Positions 53,401 through 63,710 of a stretch of 64,000 nucleotides of DNA are shown piece after piece (position 1 is the stretch's first letter; every line of letters starts with the position of its first letter). The stretch is taken from positions 19,166,501 to 19,230,500 of the forward strand of contig CM055317.2 in assembly GCA_029255685.2 (NCBI GenBank). The letters run 5' to 3'. The position numbers and the translations under genes were made by a program. The notes under the pieces are model-generated. The model was given only the letters and a program-made list of their open reading frames with translations. It was not told the origin of the DNA and did no database searches. The stretch comes from Silene conica (Eukaryota > Streptophyta > Magnoliopsida > Caryophyllales > Caryophyllaceae).

Positions 53401-53547
53401 ATGGGCATGTTTGTATGTGGATGCTTTCGCAATGTGTTATGAGTATATCAGTTAGGAACATGATCAAGTCTTTTAGTAGCGTTGTTTGTATGAGTAGGAA
53501 TTGATATGAATAATAATTTATAGGCACGGAATTCGAAGTGGAATACT

Positions 53548-54646
53548 TGTTGGAGCTTGTGTCCTCCACATGTAGTGTGATACCGTCATTGCACATACCC
53601 TTGTACGGACAAGTGGGAGATTGTTGGGGCTGGTGTCCTTGACAGGTAGTACAATGACTTACTAAATCTCTTAAAGGATCACAAGGGCATACTTCAGTAT
53701 TAACTTCAGTATTATTATCAGTTGATCCACGTTTATGAATAACGGTTGGCTTGCTAGATAAGTTTGACGTTATTGTCATACGGATGGCGGTGATCAACTG
53801 GTCCCTATACGTCACACCTATACGTCACACCTATAGGACACGTTTGCGAGATGTGAAGGTAGGAAAATACAGTCACATTTATGCCGGATACGACTAAATA
53901 GTTAGTCAGAGGTATTGACTATTAAATTAGTCAATAAGATGTTGAGATTATTATTTAATACGGATTAAATAATTTTAGCTAATACGGATTACATGATTAA
54001 TTCGTAAATTAAATATAAACGGTTATATTTAATTAAATATTGTATTCGCGTATTAATATAAATAGTTATATTAATTTTGGTAATTATACAATATCGTAAT
54101 TTTATCAGACCATTATTAATACATCGACTGCATTAATATCGATCTGATCACATGTATGCGATATATAAATAAAACCCGCGAATTATATTTTTAGCAAATC
54201 GGGTCGAATCACGCAAAGGAATAAGGTAAGAGTGGAAAAGGCCCACTCTTACCCTATACCCATTCGGCCGGCCGACCCAAGTAATACAAAAGGAGAGTCC
54301 TTCTCCTTTTGTCAGGTGATTGGTTAATTCATAATCTCAAGAATTACGGTTTTGAGAACATTCTTTTCCCAAAACTCGGATCTCACATCAAAAACTCTCA
54401 AAAGCTCTCCCCATATTGCAAGGCAATTGGAGAATATTTCTAGCACACGCGGCATCGTCTCAATCAAGTCTTGGGTGCAAGTTATAGGAGGGAATTTGCT
54501 TTAATTCCTGTTCTTAGGCCTTTAGCACAAGGACCAAAGGTTGTATTCTTTTCATGTTTTTAATTATCTTTTGACCATAATTCACAACTGTAAAATGCGT
54601 TATAATCCTTCATGTTTTTGGGTGAATACATGCTTTATTCCCCACA
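53548..54646 (+). repeat. Element D 5' LTR (long form)
   Basis: From TGTTGGAGCTTGTGTCC (53548) or TGTTGGGGCTGGTG (53622) to TTATTCCCCACA (54646). Similarity to elements C and E starts at 53548, and the first 74 bp correspond to the internal U3-like duplicate of C and E, including the polypurine tract at 53608-53621. The core (53755-53835) has a small duplication, TACGTCACACCTA twice. Element D's 3' LTR is outside the window. Confidence 0.82.
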
Positions 54647-54648
54647 AG

Positions 54649-54660
54649 TGGTATCAGAGC
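54649..54660 (+). promoter_or_regulatory. Element D primer binding site
   Basis: TGGTATCAGAGC two bases after the LTR, matching element C and the initiator methionine tRNA 3' end. Confidence 0.92.
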
Positions 54661-54734
54661 CAAGGCCACGAAATTTTACTTTTGTGTTTTTTCATAAGTT
54701 TTAATTAAAATTTTTGAAAAATCGTTTTCTGTCG

Positions 54735-55110
54735 TCGTGTGGGTCGGTCGACCTATTCTTGTGGTCGGTCGACCGCCTCCCGCGTAGGGTTTCTGTTTTT
54801 CGGCAATTTCTTTTGTGTAATCGATCTTGTTTTCGATTTTTGTTTACATATTGTTAATTAATCGATATTCTAGGCAATATGTGAACCCTTGTTGCTATTT
54901 AAATTGATTTACACGTTTTGAATCAAAGGTAAAAAAAAACTTGTTTTGATTTCAAGTGCAGCAATTTTGCGTTTTCAGAAAGTCGGTTTCCTGTTTTTGT
55001 GGTCGGTCGATCTGTTTGATAGGTCGGTCGACCATTCTGCTGTTACAGGAATTTTTTTTTTTTACTGTTAGCAGGTCGGTCGACCCCGTGTTGAGGTCGG
55101 TCGACCACAT
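54735..55110. repeat. GGTCGGTCGACC palindrome array in element D leader
   Basis: Six or so copies of GGTCGGTCGACC with GGTCGACC palindromic core, at about 54743, 54768, 55005, 55022, 55075 and 55098. They occupy the place in the leader that CTCGATCGAG units occupy in element C. The remaining leader (55111-56459) is AT-rich and untranslated; its short ORFs also occur in C and are not supported. Confidence 0.9.
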
Positions 55111-56459
55111 CCCTGTAACAGTCGATTTATTTTTCCCGAAAATAACTTGTTTTTATTTTCCCGTGGCCTTAAGTAATATACTGTATACGGAAATTTAGTA
55201 TATTATTTTCATGAAACGGTTCACTCTTGCATGATACATATTATTTTAAAACGGTTTAAGATAATGGATTATAAACTTATTAAAATTAAAGTGGTTAAAA
55301 CGGTATAATCACATAATTTTAATCCCGTAAAGGTGGTTTGGTAAAATTTGTTAATCATAATAACGGTATTATGTCATGAATGAATTTTAATTTTAGTTGA
55401 TGCATTTTATTTATCGTCTTGTTGAATGCCTTTTGAATGCTTTCTATAACGTATTTAATTTTTGCAAGCAGTTGTAACTTAGTGTGGCCTTAGAAGATTG
55501 TGTTACCGTAATGATGGAACACAGTCTTGTTTTGTAATTTTGAGATCTTGTATCTCCGTTTTGGGTTTTTGCCATGTAATTACTTTTGTATTTAAATTAG
55601 AATGTATATAGGTTTATATTTGTAATTTAAATTAGTAATTTTGTGAAGACCAAAGACGGAGACCGGATGCTCACTCCCGCTGCAAAGAACAAGATGGAAC
55701 ATCAAGACAAGCTTCTAGGGTCCAACGGTGGATTCCAAAGTTGTTTTTATGTTTATTTTGGTAGGATAGGCCACACTAGGACTTTTATTTACGTTTATCG
55801 CATTTATTTTATGCTTTCATCGATAATAGCTTGCATCATATTCCGCCTAAAACCAAACCACCTATAACATGCCTGAAAACTGACTCATGTAGAGGTTACG
55901 CGTTAGTTTTCTGTGACAATACAGATGTCACATGTCAATTGCAAAGCCATCACTTTATTTCATTCATTCACGCATATGCTAGATATTAGTTCACTTAAAA
56001 TGGATAAATATAAGTTGATGGGGTCTTCCTCGTATAACCTAAAATTGAGAATAGTCTTTATAAATCAGACTCCCATGAATCCCTTCTTCGTCGGTAGGCA
56101 TAATATGACCCCTTCTACGTCGGGTAAGTGGGAACAGATGATTTATTTTATCTCAACATCGTGGTCACTCGATACTATCTAGCGACTATGATGGACTAAT
56201 AGATAGGATTTACGGAAATCTATCGACCAAGAGTTCCAACGGTGGAATTAGCCAAGCTGTGGGCTTATCAATATACGGAAATTGAGTCTTGGGATCGTTT
56301 ATATAATTCTTGAGGGAGATCAATTATATAAATGCATGAGTCTATGAGTTTAAATACAATTTAATATAGACTTAAATCAGAACAATGAGTTGCTTATATG
56401 GTTTTGTTTTTATCTTCTTTTCAGTGTGGAACACGTTCAATTAAACTGCTATATAACTA

Positions 56460-57126
56460 ATGGCTGGTGAAGACCCAATGCCAAATGCCAAGCTAGCACG
56501 TGAATCCTGGCTAAAAGCCTTCATGGACTCCATGAATCAGTCTACTAGACAGAGGCATGACGGGTCAAACTTTTCTGACTGGGAGGCAGCGTTACGGAAT
56601 GCTGCCATTGCTGACGGAAAGCTCAAGTACTTAACTGAGCCTATTCCGGCACACCCAGGAACAGGAGCTAGAGCTAACGATGTTCGCGCTCATAGCGACT
56701 TCGTCATGGAAGCGGGTGTGATAAAAAAACGTGCTCATCTATGCAATGGAATCCAATTTGCAAAGACACTTCATCTCCCATGGTGCAAACAAGATTTTCA
56801 CCACGCTCACTAACGAATTCTCGAAAGCTCCGAGGATCGTTTCTTATTAGCATACCTGTCGCTTCTTTGAGGCGAAACTCCAGAAGGGCCAAGCTGTTAG
56901 CCCACATATTCTTCACATGATTGAGAATATCGAGAAACTGGAGGCCCTAAACTGCAAGATCAGTGAGAACGTAATCGTTGATCGAATGCTTCATTCGCTT
57001 TATGATGGGTTCGCCCTCTTTAGGGCCAACTATTACATGAACGACATGAAGAAGACTCCTCATGAGCTCCACTCCCTTCTCGTACAGACCGAGAAGGATC
57101 TGAAATTAAGTGGGAGCGTGAAGTAG
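56460..57126 (+). pseudogene. Element D gag
   Basis: Starts MAGEDPMPNAKLARESWLKA. An extra A near 56723 shifts the frame after FVMEAG; a TAG near 56850 replaces a Glu codon; the original frame is open again to SLYDGFALFRANYYM and ends at TAG 57124-57126 (a Gln codon in C). Confidence 0.88.
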
Positions 57127-58392
57127 GATGTTCTCATGATCTCCAGCAAGGGTAAGGGTAAGGGAAAAGCTAAAGCTCAGGGCGACCTAGCGGTAGGTAA
57201 ACCCAAGTTTAAGAAGTCAGGATTCACTAAGAGTGGGCCAGGTGAGTCGAGCAACTCACAGGGCAAGACAAAGAGTAAGGATACTAGCATGGAATGCCAC
57301 CATTGCCACAAGACTGGGCATTGGAGGCGTACATTCCCCGTGTATCGGGAGGACATCAAAGCAGGCCGCGTTATTCCTGTTGGTATGTCTTCTTCTTATT
57401 CTTTTATTCACATGATTGAGATTAACCATGCAAGTTACGGAACTTGGGTACTAGATACTGGTTGTGGTTCTCATCTATGTAATCATGTGCAGGGCCTCCG
57501 AAACCGAAAACCCCTCATCAAGGGTGAGGTTGACCTGCGTGTCGGGAATGGAGCACGTGTTGCTGCAGTCTCGAGGGGAACATACGTGATCCAGCTTCCA
57601 AGTGGATTCGAGTTATCTTTATATAACTGTTATTATGTTCCTAGTTTGTCCAAAAACATTATTTCAGTTTCTGCACTTGACAAACTTGGTTTTTCATTTG
57701 TAATAGAAAATAACAGTTGTATTTTCTCATTACACAATATGATTTATGGCAAGGCAGTTTCCATGAATGGAATTTATGTTTTAGGTCAAACCACCGAAAT
57801 ATTACATGTGAATAATAAGAGATTAAAGGTAGGTGACAAAGATCAAACTTATCTATGGCATTGTCGTATGGGACACATAAATGAGAAACGCGTAAAACAG
57901 CTCATACAGAATGGAGCTATCTCGGCCTTTGATTTCGAATCATATGGCACGTGTGAATCATGTCTCATCAGTAAGATGACTCGTATTTCCTTCAAAGGTG
58001 TTGGAATGCGCGCTGCCGACCTATTAGGACTCATACATGCGGATGTATGTGGCCCTATATCGATCAACGCACGAGAAGGCTATAGGTATTTCATCACTTT
58101 CACGAATGATTTGAGTAGTAGATATGGCTATGTCTACTTGATGAAACATAAAAGTGAATCCTTTGACAAGTTCAAAGAATACCAGAATCGGGTACAAAAC
58201 CAACTGGGAAGAAAGATTAAAGCACTACGTTCTGATCGTGGTGGTGAGTATCTTTCAAACGAGTTTGATCAACACCTTAAATACTGTGGCATCGTGCTAC
58301 AGTTGACTCCACCTGGAACACCACAATTAAATGGTGTGTCCGAACGGAGAAATTGAACTCTACTTGATATGGTTCGATCCATGATGAGTCAC
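57127..58392 (+). pseudogene. Element D zinc knuckle, protease, integrase (truncated)
   Basis: Knuckle CHHCHKTGHWRRTF has Phe in place of the last Cys of CCHC. Then LDTGCGSHLC (protease), LWHCRMGH (pre-integrase), HADVCGP and LRSDRGGEYLS (integrase Asp residues) and GVSERRN ending in TGA (58354-58356, an Arg codon in E). A three-base duplication gives SS in DLSSRYGY. Element E cuts the integrase after MMSH. Confidence 0.9.
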
Positions 58393-60183
58393 TGTGGGGA
58401 ATAAAGCATGTATTCGCCCTAAAATTGAAGGATTATAATGAAATTGACAGTTGTGAACATGGTTATAAGATAAATAAAAACATGAAAAGAATACAACCTT
58501 GGGTCCTTGCTTGAATTGGCCTAAGAACAGGAATTAAAGTAAATTCCCTCCTATAAGTTGCACGCAAGACTTGATTGAGATGATGCCGCGTGTGCTAGAA
58601 AATACTCTCCAATTGCCTTGCAATATGGGGAGAGCTTTTTGAGGTTTTAGATGTGAGATCTGAGTTTTGGGAGAAGAATGCTCTCAAAACCCTAATTGTG
58701 AGAATTATCAATTACCAGTTCCTGACATAAGGAGAAGGACTCTCCTTATGTAGTACTCGGGTGGGTCGGCCGAATTGGGGTTAGAGTGGGCTTTCTCCGC
58801 TTTTACCTTATTCCTTTGCGTGATTCGACCCGTTTTGCTAAATATTATTTGCGGGATTTTTCTTATAAATCGCATACGAGTTATCAGATATTAATGCAGT
58901 CGATGTATTAATAATGGTCTGATAAAATTACGATATTGTATAATTACCCAAATTAATATAACTGTTTATATTAATACGTGAAATCAATATTTAATTAAAC
59001 GGGTAAGTGGTAATTGAGCCCCATAACTCTTTACAATTGTGAAATTAACCCCCATAACTCTCTATTGGGGTAATTTCACCCCATAACTTATACAAAATGT
59101 GTAATTTAACCCCAATTCAATATCTTCCCAAAATCTCACCATACACTAAAATTATACGGTGTACAATTATACTAAAATTATACGAAATACATATACAATT
59201 TAATATAATAAAGCAACAGCCGATAACCGCTGTTTTAGAGTAAAATGCTTACGTGTCGCGCTCATATCAATCGACCGTATAAAATACAAATTATATACAC
59301 GGTAAATACGTAAAACAAAAACAACCCACTGATCCACTATCCGCTATCCGCTACTTTTTCCTAAAATAACTGCTACGTAATTAATTAAGGTCATCACCCT
59401 CTCTAATCTGTAAAAATTACTCCACGTTATTTTCCATTTGTCTCGATCGTCTCGCCATTTTAATTCCTTGAATTTTTCTTAAACTGTAAAAGTAGTACTC
59501 TGTACTTTTTATCAACTTATACTTTTAATTCCCACATAAATATGACGCCTCAATTTGTATCTCGACTTTCCAAAATTCCGAAATTGAAGATGTACTTCGT
59601 ATAGTTTTAGTATAATTGTACACCGTATAATTTTAGTACATGGTGAGATTTTGGTGAAATTTTGGGGAGATATTGATTGGGGTTAAATTATACATTTTGT
59701 ATAAGTTATGGGGTGAAATTACCCCAATAGAAAGTTATGGGGTTTAATTTCACAATTGTAAAGAGTTATGGGGCTTAATTACCACTTACCCGTTTAACTA
59801 AATATAACTGCTTATATTTAATTTTACGAATTAATCATGTAATCCGTATTAGCTAAAATTATTTAATCCGTATAAATAATAATCTCAACATCTTATTTAC
59901 TAATTTAATAGTCAATACCTCTGACTAACTGTTTAGTCGTATCCGGCATAAATGTGACTGTATTTTCATACCTTCACATCTCTCAAACGTGTCCTATAGG
60001 TGTGATGTATAGGGACCAGTTGATCACCGCCATCCGTATGACAATAACGTCAAACTTATCTAGCAAGCCAACCGTTATTGATAAACGTGGATCAACTGAT
60101 AATAATACTGAAGTATGCCCTTGTGATCCTTTAAGAGATTTAGTAAATCATTGTACTAACTCTCAAGGACACCAGCCCCAACA
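58393..60183 (-). repeat. Element E 3' LTR (interrupted by a MITE)
   Basis: TGTTGGGGCTGG to TTATTCCCCACA on the minus strand. It is 988 bp without the 793-bp MITE and its duplication. Its R/U5 end (CCCCACA) matches D better than C (CCCCGACA, TTCCGACA). Confidence 0.9.
59000..59792. mobile_element. MULE-type MITE in element E LTR, TSD TTTAA(T/C)TAAA
   Basis: Inverted ends of about 150 bp (CGGGTAAGTGGTAATTGAG and complement; ATGGGG repeats in both arms). Flanks are TTTAATTAAA (58990-58999) and TTTAACTAAA (59793-59802), a 9-10 bp duplication with one change. The related LTR of C shows the uninterrupted ATTTAATTAAATATAAC. No coding region. Confidence 0.9.
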
Positions 60184-61046
60184 ATCTCCCACTTGTCCGT
60201 ACAAGGGTATGTGCAATGATGTTATCACACTACATGTGGAGGACACAAGCTCCAACAAACTCCCACTTGTCCGTACAAGTGTAGGTGCGATAACCGATTC
60301 TCATATCCTTTTAAAATTTCTCCCACTCAATGTAAGACAATTTGCAAATCTGCATTCGCAAAGGTCGTATCTCACAAGCGATCTGTATCAAGAGTGGTTT
60401 CCCCGACTAGAGAGTAACTTAACTAATAAAACGAATCTGTAATCGAGCATGGCCATGCATTTCAGTTACTACTCCTCGAGTGGCCCTGAGAAATGATAAA
60501 ATCCTGATAAGGAATTGGATATTTCCCTCAACTCGAATCCTGCCGATGTTCGCGCAGCATGAAATAACCCAGAAAAAATCCTCTTGGCCCCTGTTACGAT
60601 GACCGTGGGAAAGAAACCAAAGTTACGCAAAATCTGCCTTAATCTCAAGAGACAGTTGAAAGTCAAAAGACTCGACTCTAAGGAACACTATGGAGGTCCT
60701 ATCCACGACCTGGCACCCAATGTTATAAAACATTTAGGACTCCATAACGTTGTCACGGGGTGTCCTACGAGATATCCATATAACTCGCCTTTGTGATTGG
60801 TCAGTCATCCGTGTGACTTATGGCTCGTTGAACCCACCATCAACCAACGTCACAAAATGATTACCTGAGTTATCAGCTCAAGTGGGTAATCAAGGACTAA
60901 AACGATGTAATGTAATTCAGTTCACTTTGTGGTGTTCAAAATTGGCATACAATTCCACATGAAAAACAAAACATTATATATCATAACAATGAGGTTGAAT
61001 AGAGTACACGAGAAAATGAATTATTACATGAATTCATAAAAGAGTA
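60184..61046 (-). promoter_or_regulatory. Element E 3' UTR with duplicated polypurine tract
   Basis: As in C, the tract CTTGTACGGACAAGTGGGAGA abuts the LTR (60184-60204), and a second tract plus U3-like TGTTGGAGCTTGTGTCC lies 74 bp further inside (edge at 60257). The rest is untranslated sequence up to the RNase H stop. The ORF at 59954-60442 is a shadow. Confidence 0.78.
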
Positions 61047-63710
61047 CTACAACTTAGGAACACATCTAATTCCCATGGAATGAATGTGCCCTTCATGCTT
61101 ATCACGTGGTAATGCTTTAGTGAGAGGATCAGCTATGTTGTCATCCGTAGTGATCTTATCAATGAAAATCTCCTTTTGCTCCACGTAATCTCTGATTAGA
61201 TGAGCTTTCCGTTGTACATGTCTAGCCTTGTTGCTAGACTTATGCTCCTTAGCTTGGAAGATGGCACCTTTATTGTCACAATAAATGGTGATAGGGTCAT
61301 TCGAACTAGGCACTACTGAGAGTCCTTGTAAGAATTGACGCATCCATATCGCTTCCTTAGCTGCTTCCGAGGCGGCATAGTACTCGGACTCAGTAGTAGA
61401 ATCTGCTGTAACACTTTGTTTAGAACTTTTCCAGCTGACAGCAGCGCCATTAAGAGTAAAAACGAATCCAAACTGAGATTTCGAGTCGTCTCGATCCGTT
61501 TGGAAGCTAGCATCTGCGTAACCCGTGGCGCAGAGCTTCGAGTCGCCTCCATAAGTCAATCCCCAATCTTTAGTCATCCGTAGGTACTTAAGAATGTTTT
61601 TCACAGCCATCCAGTGTTGTTCACCTGGATGAGCTTGAAATCGACTTGTCATACTCAATGCATATGCAACGTCTGGACGTGTGCATGTCATGGCATACAT
61701 GATCGATCCTATTGCCGAAGCATAACGAATCCGACTCATGCGCTCCTTCTCTTCCAATGTCTTAGCTTCTTGAGTCTTGCTCAAGTGAAGCCCAGTAGTC
61801 ATAGGAAGGAACCCCTCTTTGGAGTTCGTCATGCTGAATCTCTCTAGAATGTTATCTATGTAAGACTCCTGACTGAGAGACAATATCCGTCGTGATCTAT
61901 CCCTGTAGATACGGATGCCCAAAATTCTTTGTGCCTCTCCCAGATCTTTCATCTGGAAATGGTTTTTCAACCATGCTTTAACCGAAGAAACGAGAGGTAT
62001 GTCATTCCCAATCAAGAGTATGTCGTCGACATACAGTACTAGGAATACAATCTTGCTCCCACTCGACTTGATATAGAGACATGGTTCCTCGACTGATCGA
62101 ATGAACCCATTCTCTTTTATCACTTGGTCGAAGCGATGATTCCAACTCCGCGATGCTTGCTTAAGTCCATAGATGGAACGCTTAAGCTTGCAAACTTTCT
62201 TAGGATTTTCTGGATCAATAAAACCCTCGGGTTGTACCATGTACAACTCTTCCTCCAAATAACCGTTTAAGAAGGCGGTTTTAACGTCCATCTGCCATAT
62301 TTCATAGTCATGAAATGTGGCGATCGCTAAGATAATCCGAATGGAACGTAGCATGACTACGGGTGCAAAGATCTCATCGTAGTGCAAGCCTGGCACTTGG
62401 GTGAAACCTTTAGCAACTAGTCTTGCCTTATGGATATCTTGTTTACCTTCCACGGCATGCTTTATTTTGTAAAGCCATTTGCATTGAAGGGGACGCACCT
62501 TTGCAGGTAGGTCCAAAAGATCCCACACGTTGTTTTCATACATGGAGTCCATCTCGGATTGCATGGCTTCTAGCCATAGCTTTGAGTCAGAACTGGTCAT
62601 GGCACCTTTATAGGTTGTGGGTTCATTACCCACTAGAAGTAAGACATCGTCTATATCATGTTCCTCGACCATACCAATGTATCTGTCCGGAGGAATAGAG
62701 ACTCTTCCCGACCTCCTAGGTTCCTCAGGAATATCTACCGCAGCCTCGGTTGAAGGAACTGTTTCCTCCAATGGTTGCTCGGTAGTTGGTTCTTGAACCT
62801 CTGATAAATCGAAGGTTCTATTACTCGACTTGTTCTCGAGAAATTCTTTATCTAAGAACGTCGCACTAGCCGCAACAAAAACACGTTGTTCGGTTGGCGA
62901 GTAGAAGTAATGACCAAAAGTTCCATTTGGATAGCCTATAAAGTATATCTTGACCGATCGCGGGCCGAGCTTATCCTCGTGTCTCCACTTGACATAAGCC
63001 TCGCAGCCCCAAACCCGAATAAAGGACAAGTTAGGGACCGTTCCCTTCCATAATTCGTATGGAGTCTTGTCAACAGCTTTAGACGGACTTCGGTTAAGTA
63101 TTAGAGCGGCCGACAAAAGAGCATAGCCCCACAATGAATCAGGCACAACGGTGTGACTCATCATGGATCGAACTATATCGAGTAGAGTTCGATTTCTCCG
63201 TTCGGACACACCATTTAATTGTGGTGTTCCAGGTGGAGTCAAATGTAGCACGATGCCACAGTCTTTAAGGTGTTGATCAAACTCGTGTGAAAGATACTCA
63301 CCACCACGATCAGAACGTAGTGCTTTAATCTTTCTTCCCAGCTGGTTCTGTACCCGATTCTGGTATTCTTTGAACTTGTCAAAGGATTCACTTTTATGCT
63401 TCATTAAGTAGACATAGCCATATCTACTCAAATCATCCGTGAAAGTGATGAAATACCTATAGCCTTCTCGTGCGTTGATCGACATAGGGCCACATACGTC
63501 CGTATGTATGAGTCCTAATAGGTCGGCAGCGCGCATTCCAACACCTTTGAAGGAAATACGAGTCATCTTACCGATGAGACATGATTCACACGTGCCATAT
63601 GATTCGAAATCAAAGGCCGAGATAGCTCCATTCTGTATGAGCTGTTTTACGCGTTTCTCATTTATGTGTCCCATACGACAATGCCATAGGTAAGTTTGAT
63701 CTTTTGTCAC
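61047..63710 (-). CDS. Element E pol: integrase, RT and RNase H (intact 887-codon frame)
   Basis: The best-preserved polyprotein piece in the window. Pre-integrase LWHCRMGH at residues 8-15; integrase catalytic Asp71 (HTDVCGP), Asp134 (LRSDRGGE) and Glu170 (VSERRN), with the 35-residue spacing of DD35E; linker; RT from about residue 395 with QMDVKTAFLNG (473-483), SIYGLKQASRSW and YVDD at 560-563; RNase H with GYADASF, TESEYYAA and IYCDNKGA; end ADPLTKALP. There is no true start: the frame is opened by an extra base near 63702 (GACAAAAGATC against GACAAAGATC in D), which disconnects it from the protease. Confidence 0.93.
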   Translation of the reverse strand: MTKDQTYLWHCRMGHINEKRVKQLIQNGAISAFDFESYGTCESCLIGKMTRISFKGVGMRAADLLGLIHTDVCGPMSINAREGYRYFITFTDDLSRYGYVYLMKHKSESFDKFKEYQNRVQNQLGRKIKALRSDRGGEYLSHEFDQHLKDCGIVLHLTPPGTPQLNGVSERRNRTLLDIVRSMMSHTVVPDSLWGYALLSAALILNRSPSKAVDKTPYELWKGTVPNLSFIRVWGCEAYVKWRHEDKLGPRSVKIYFIGYPNGTFGHYFYSPTEQRVFVAASATFLDKEFLENKSSNRTFDLSEVQEPTTEQPLEETVPSTEAAVDIPEEPRRSGRVSIPPDRYIGMVEEHDIDDVLLLVGNEPTTYKGAMTSSDSKLWLEAMQSEMDSMYENNVWDLLDLPAKVRPLQCKWLYKIKHAVEGKQDIHKARLVAKGFTQVPGLHYDEIFAPVVMLRSIRIILAIATFHDYEIWQMDVKTAFLNGYLEEELYMVQPEGFIDPENPKKVCKLKRSIYGLKQASRSWNHRFDQVIKENGFIRSVEEPCLYIKSSGSKIVFLVLYVDDILLIGNDIPLVSSVKAWLKNHFQMKDLGEAQRILGIRIYRDRSRRILSLSQESYIDNILERFSMTNSKEGFLPMTTGLHLSKTQEAKTLEEKERMSRIRYASAIGSIMYAMTCTRPDVAYALSMTSRFQAHPGEQHWMAVKNILKYLRMTKDWGLTYGGDSKLCATGYADASFQTDRDDSKSQFGFVFTLNGAAVSWKSSKQSVTADSTTESEYYAASEAAKEAIWMRQFLQGLSVVPSSNDPITIYCDNKGAIFQAKEHKSSNKARHVQRKAHLIRDYVEQKEIFIDKITTDDNIADPLTKALPRDKHEGHIHSMGIRCVPKL

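Larger units (their letters stand above)
45090..53547 (+). mobile_element. Ty1/copia retrotransposon F (interrupted, 3' LTR not seen)
   Basis: It has a 5' LTR, primer site, leader, gag and the full copia pol order on the plus strand. It is interrupted by a solo LTR (47506-48753) and by an LTR-like block G (51750-53400). The stretch 53401-53547 may be its 3' end, after which element D starts. No second copy of its LTR lies in the window. The extent of the right border is inferred. Confidence 0.7.
53548..58392 (+). mobile_element. Ty1/copia retrotransposon D (plus strand, cut by E)
   Basis: Same family as C and E: LTR, primer site, leader, gag with start MAGEDPMPNAK, knuckle, protease and integrase up to SMMSH, where element E starts at 58393. 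The 3' half would lie beyond E, outside the window. The left flank ATACT (53543-53547) would be the target duplication. Confidence 0.9.

Noticed and set aside
55643..56182. Short plus-strand ORFs in the element D leader, also found antisense in C (33585-33791)
   Set aside because: Shared by descent of the leader; short, no domain, and different lengths in the two copies. An extra retroelement ORF was considered but there is no support.
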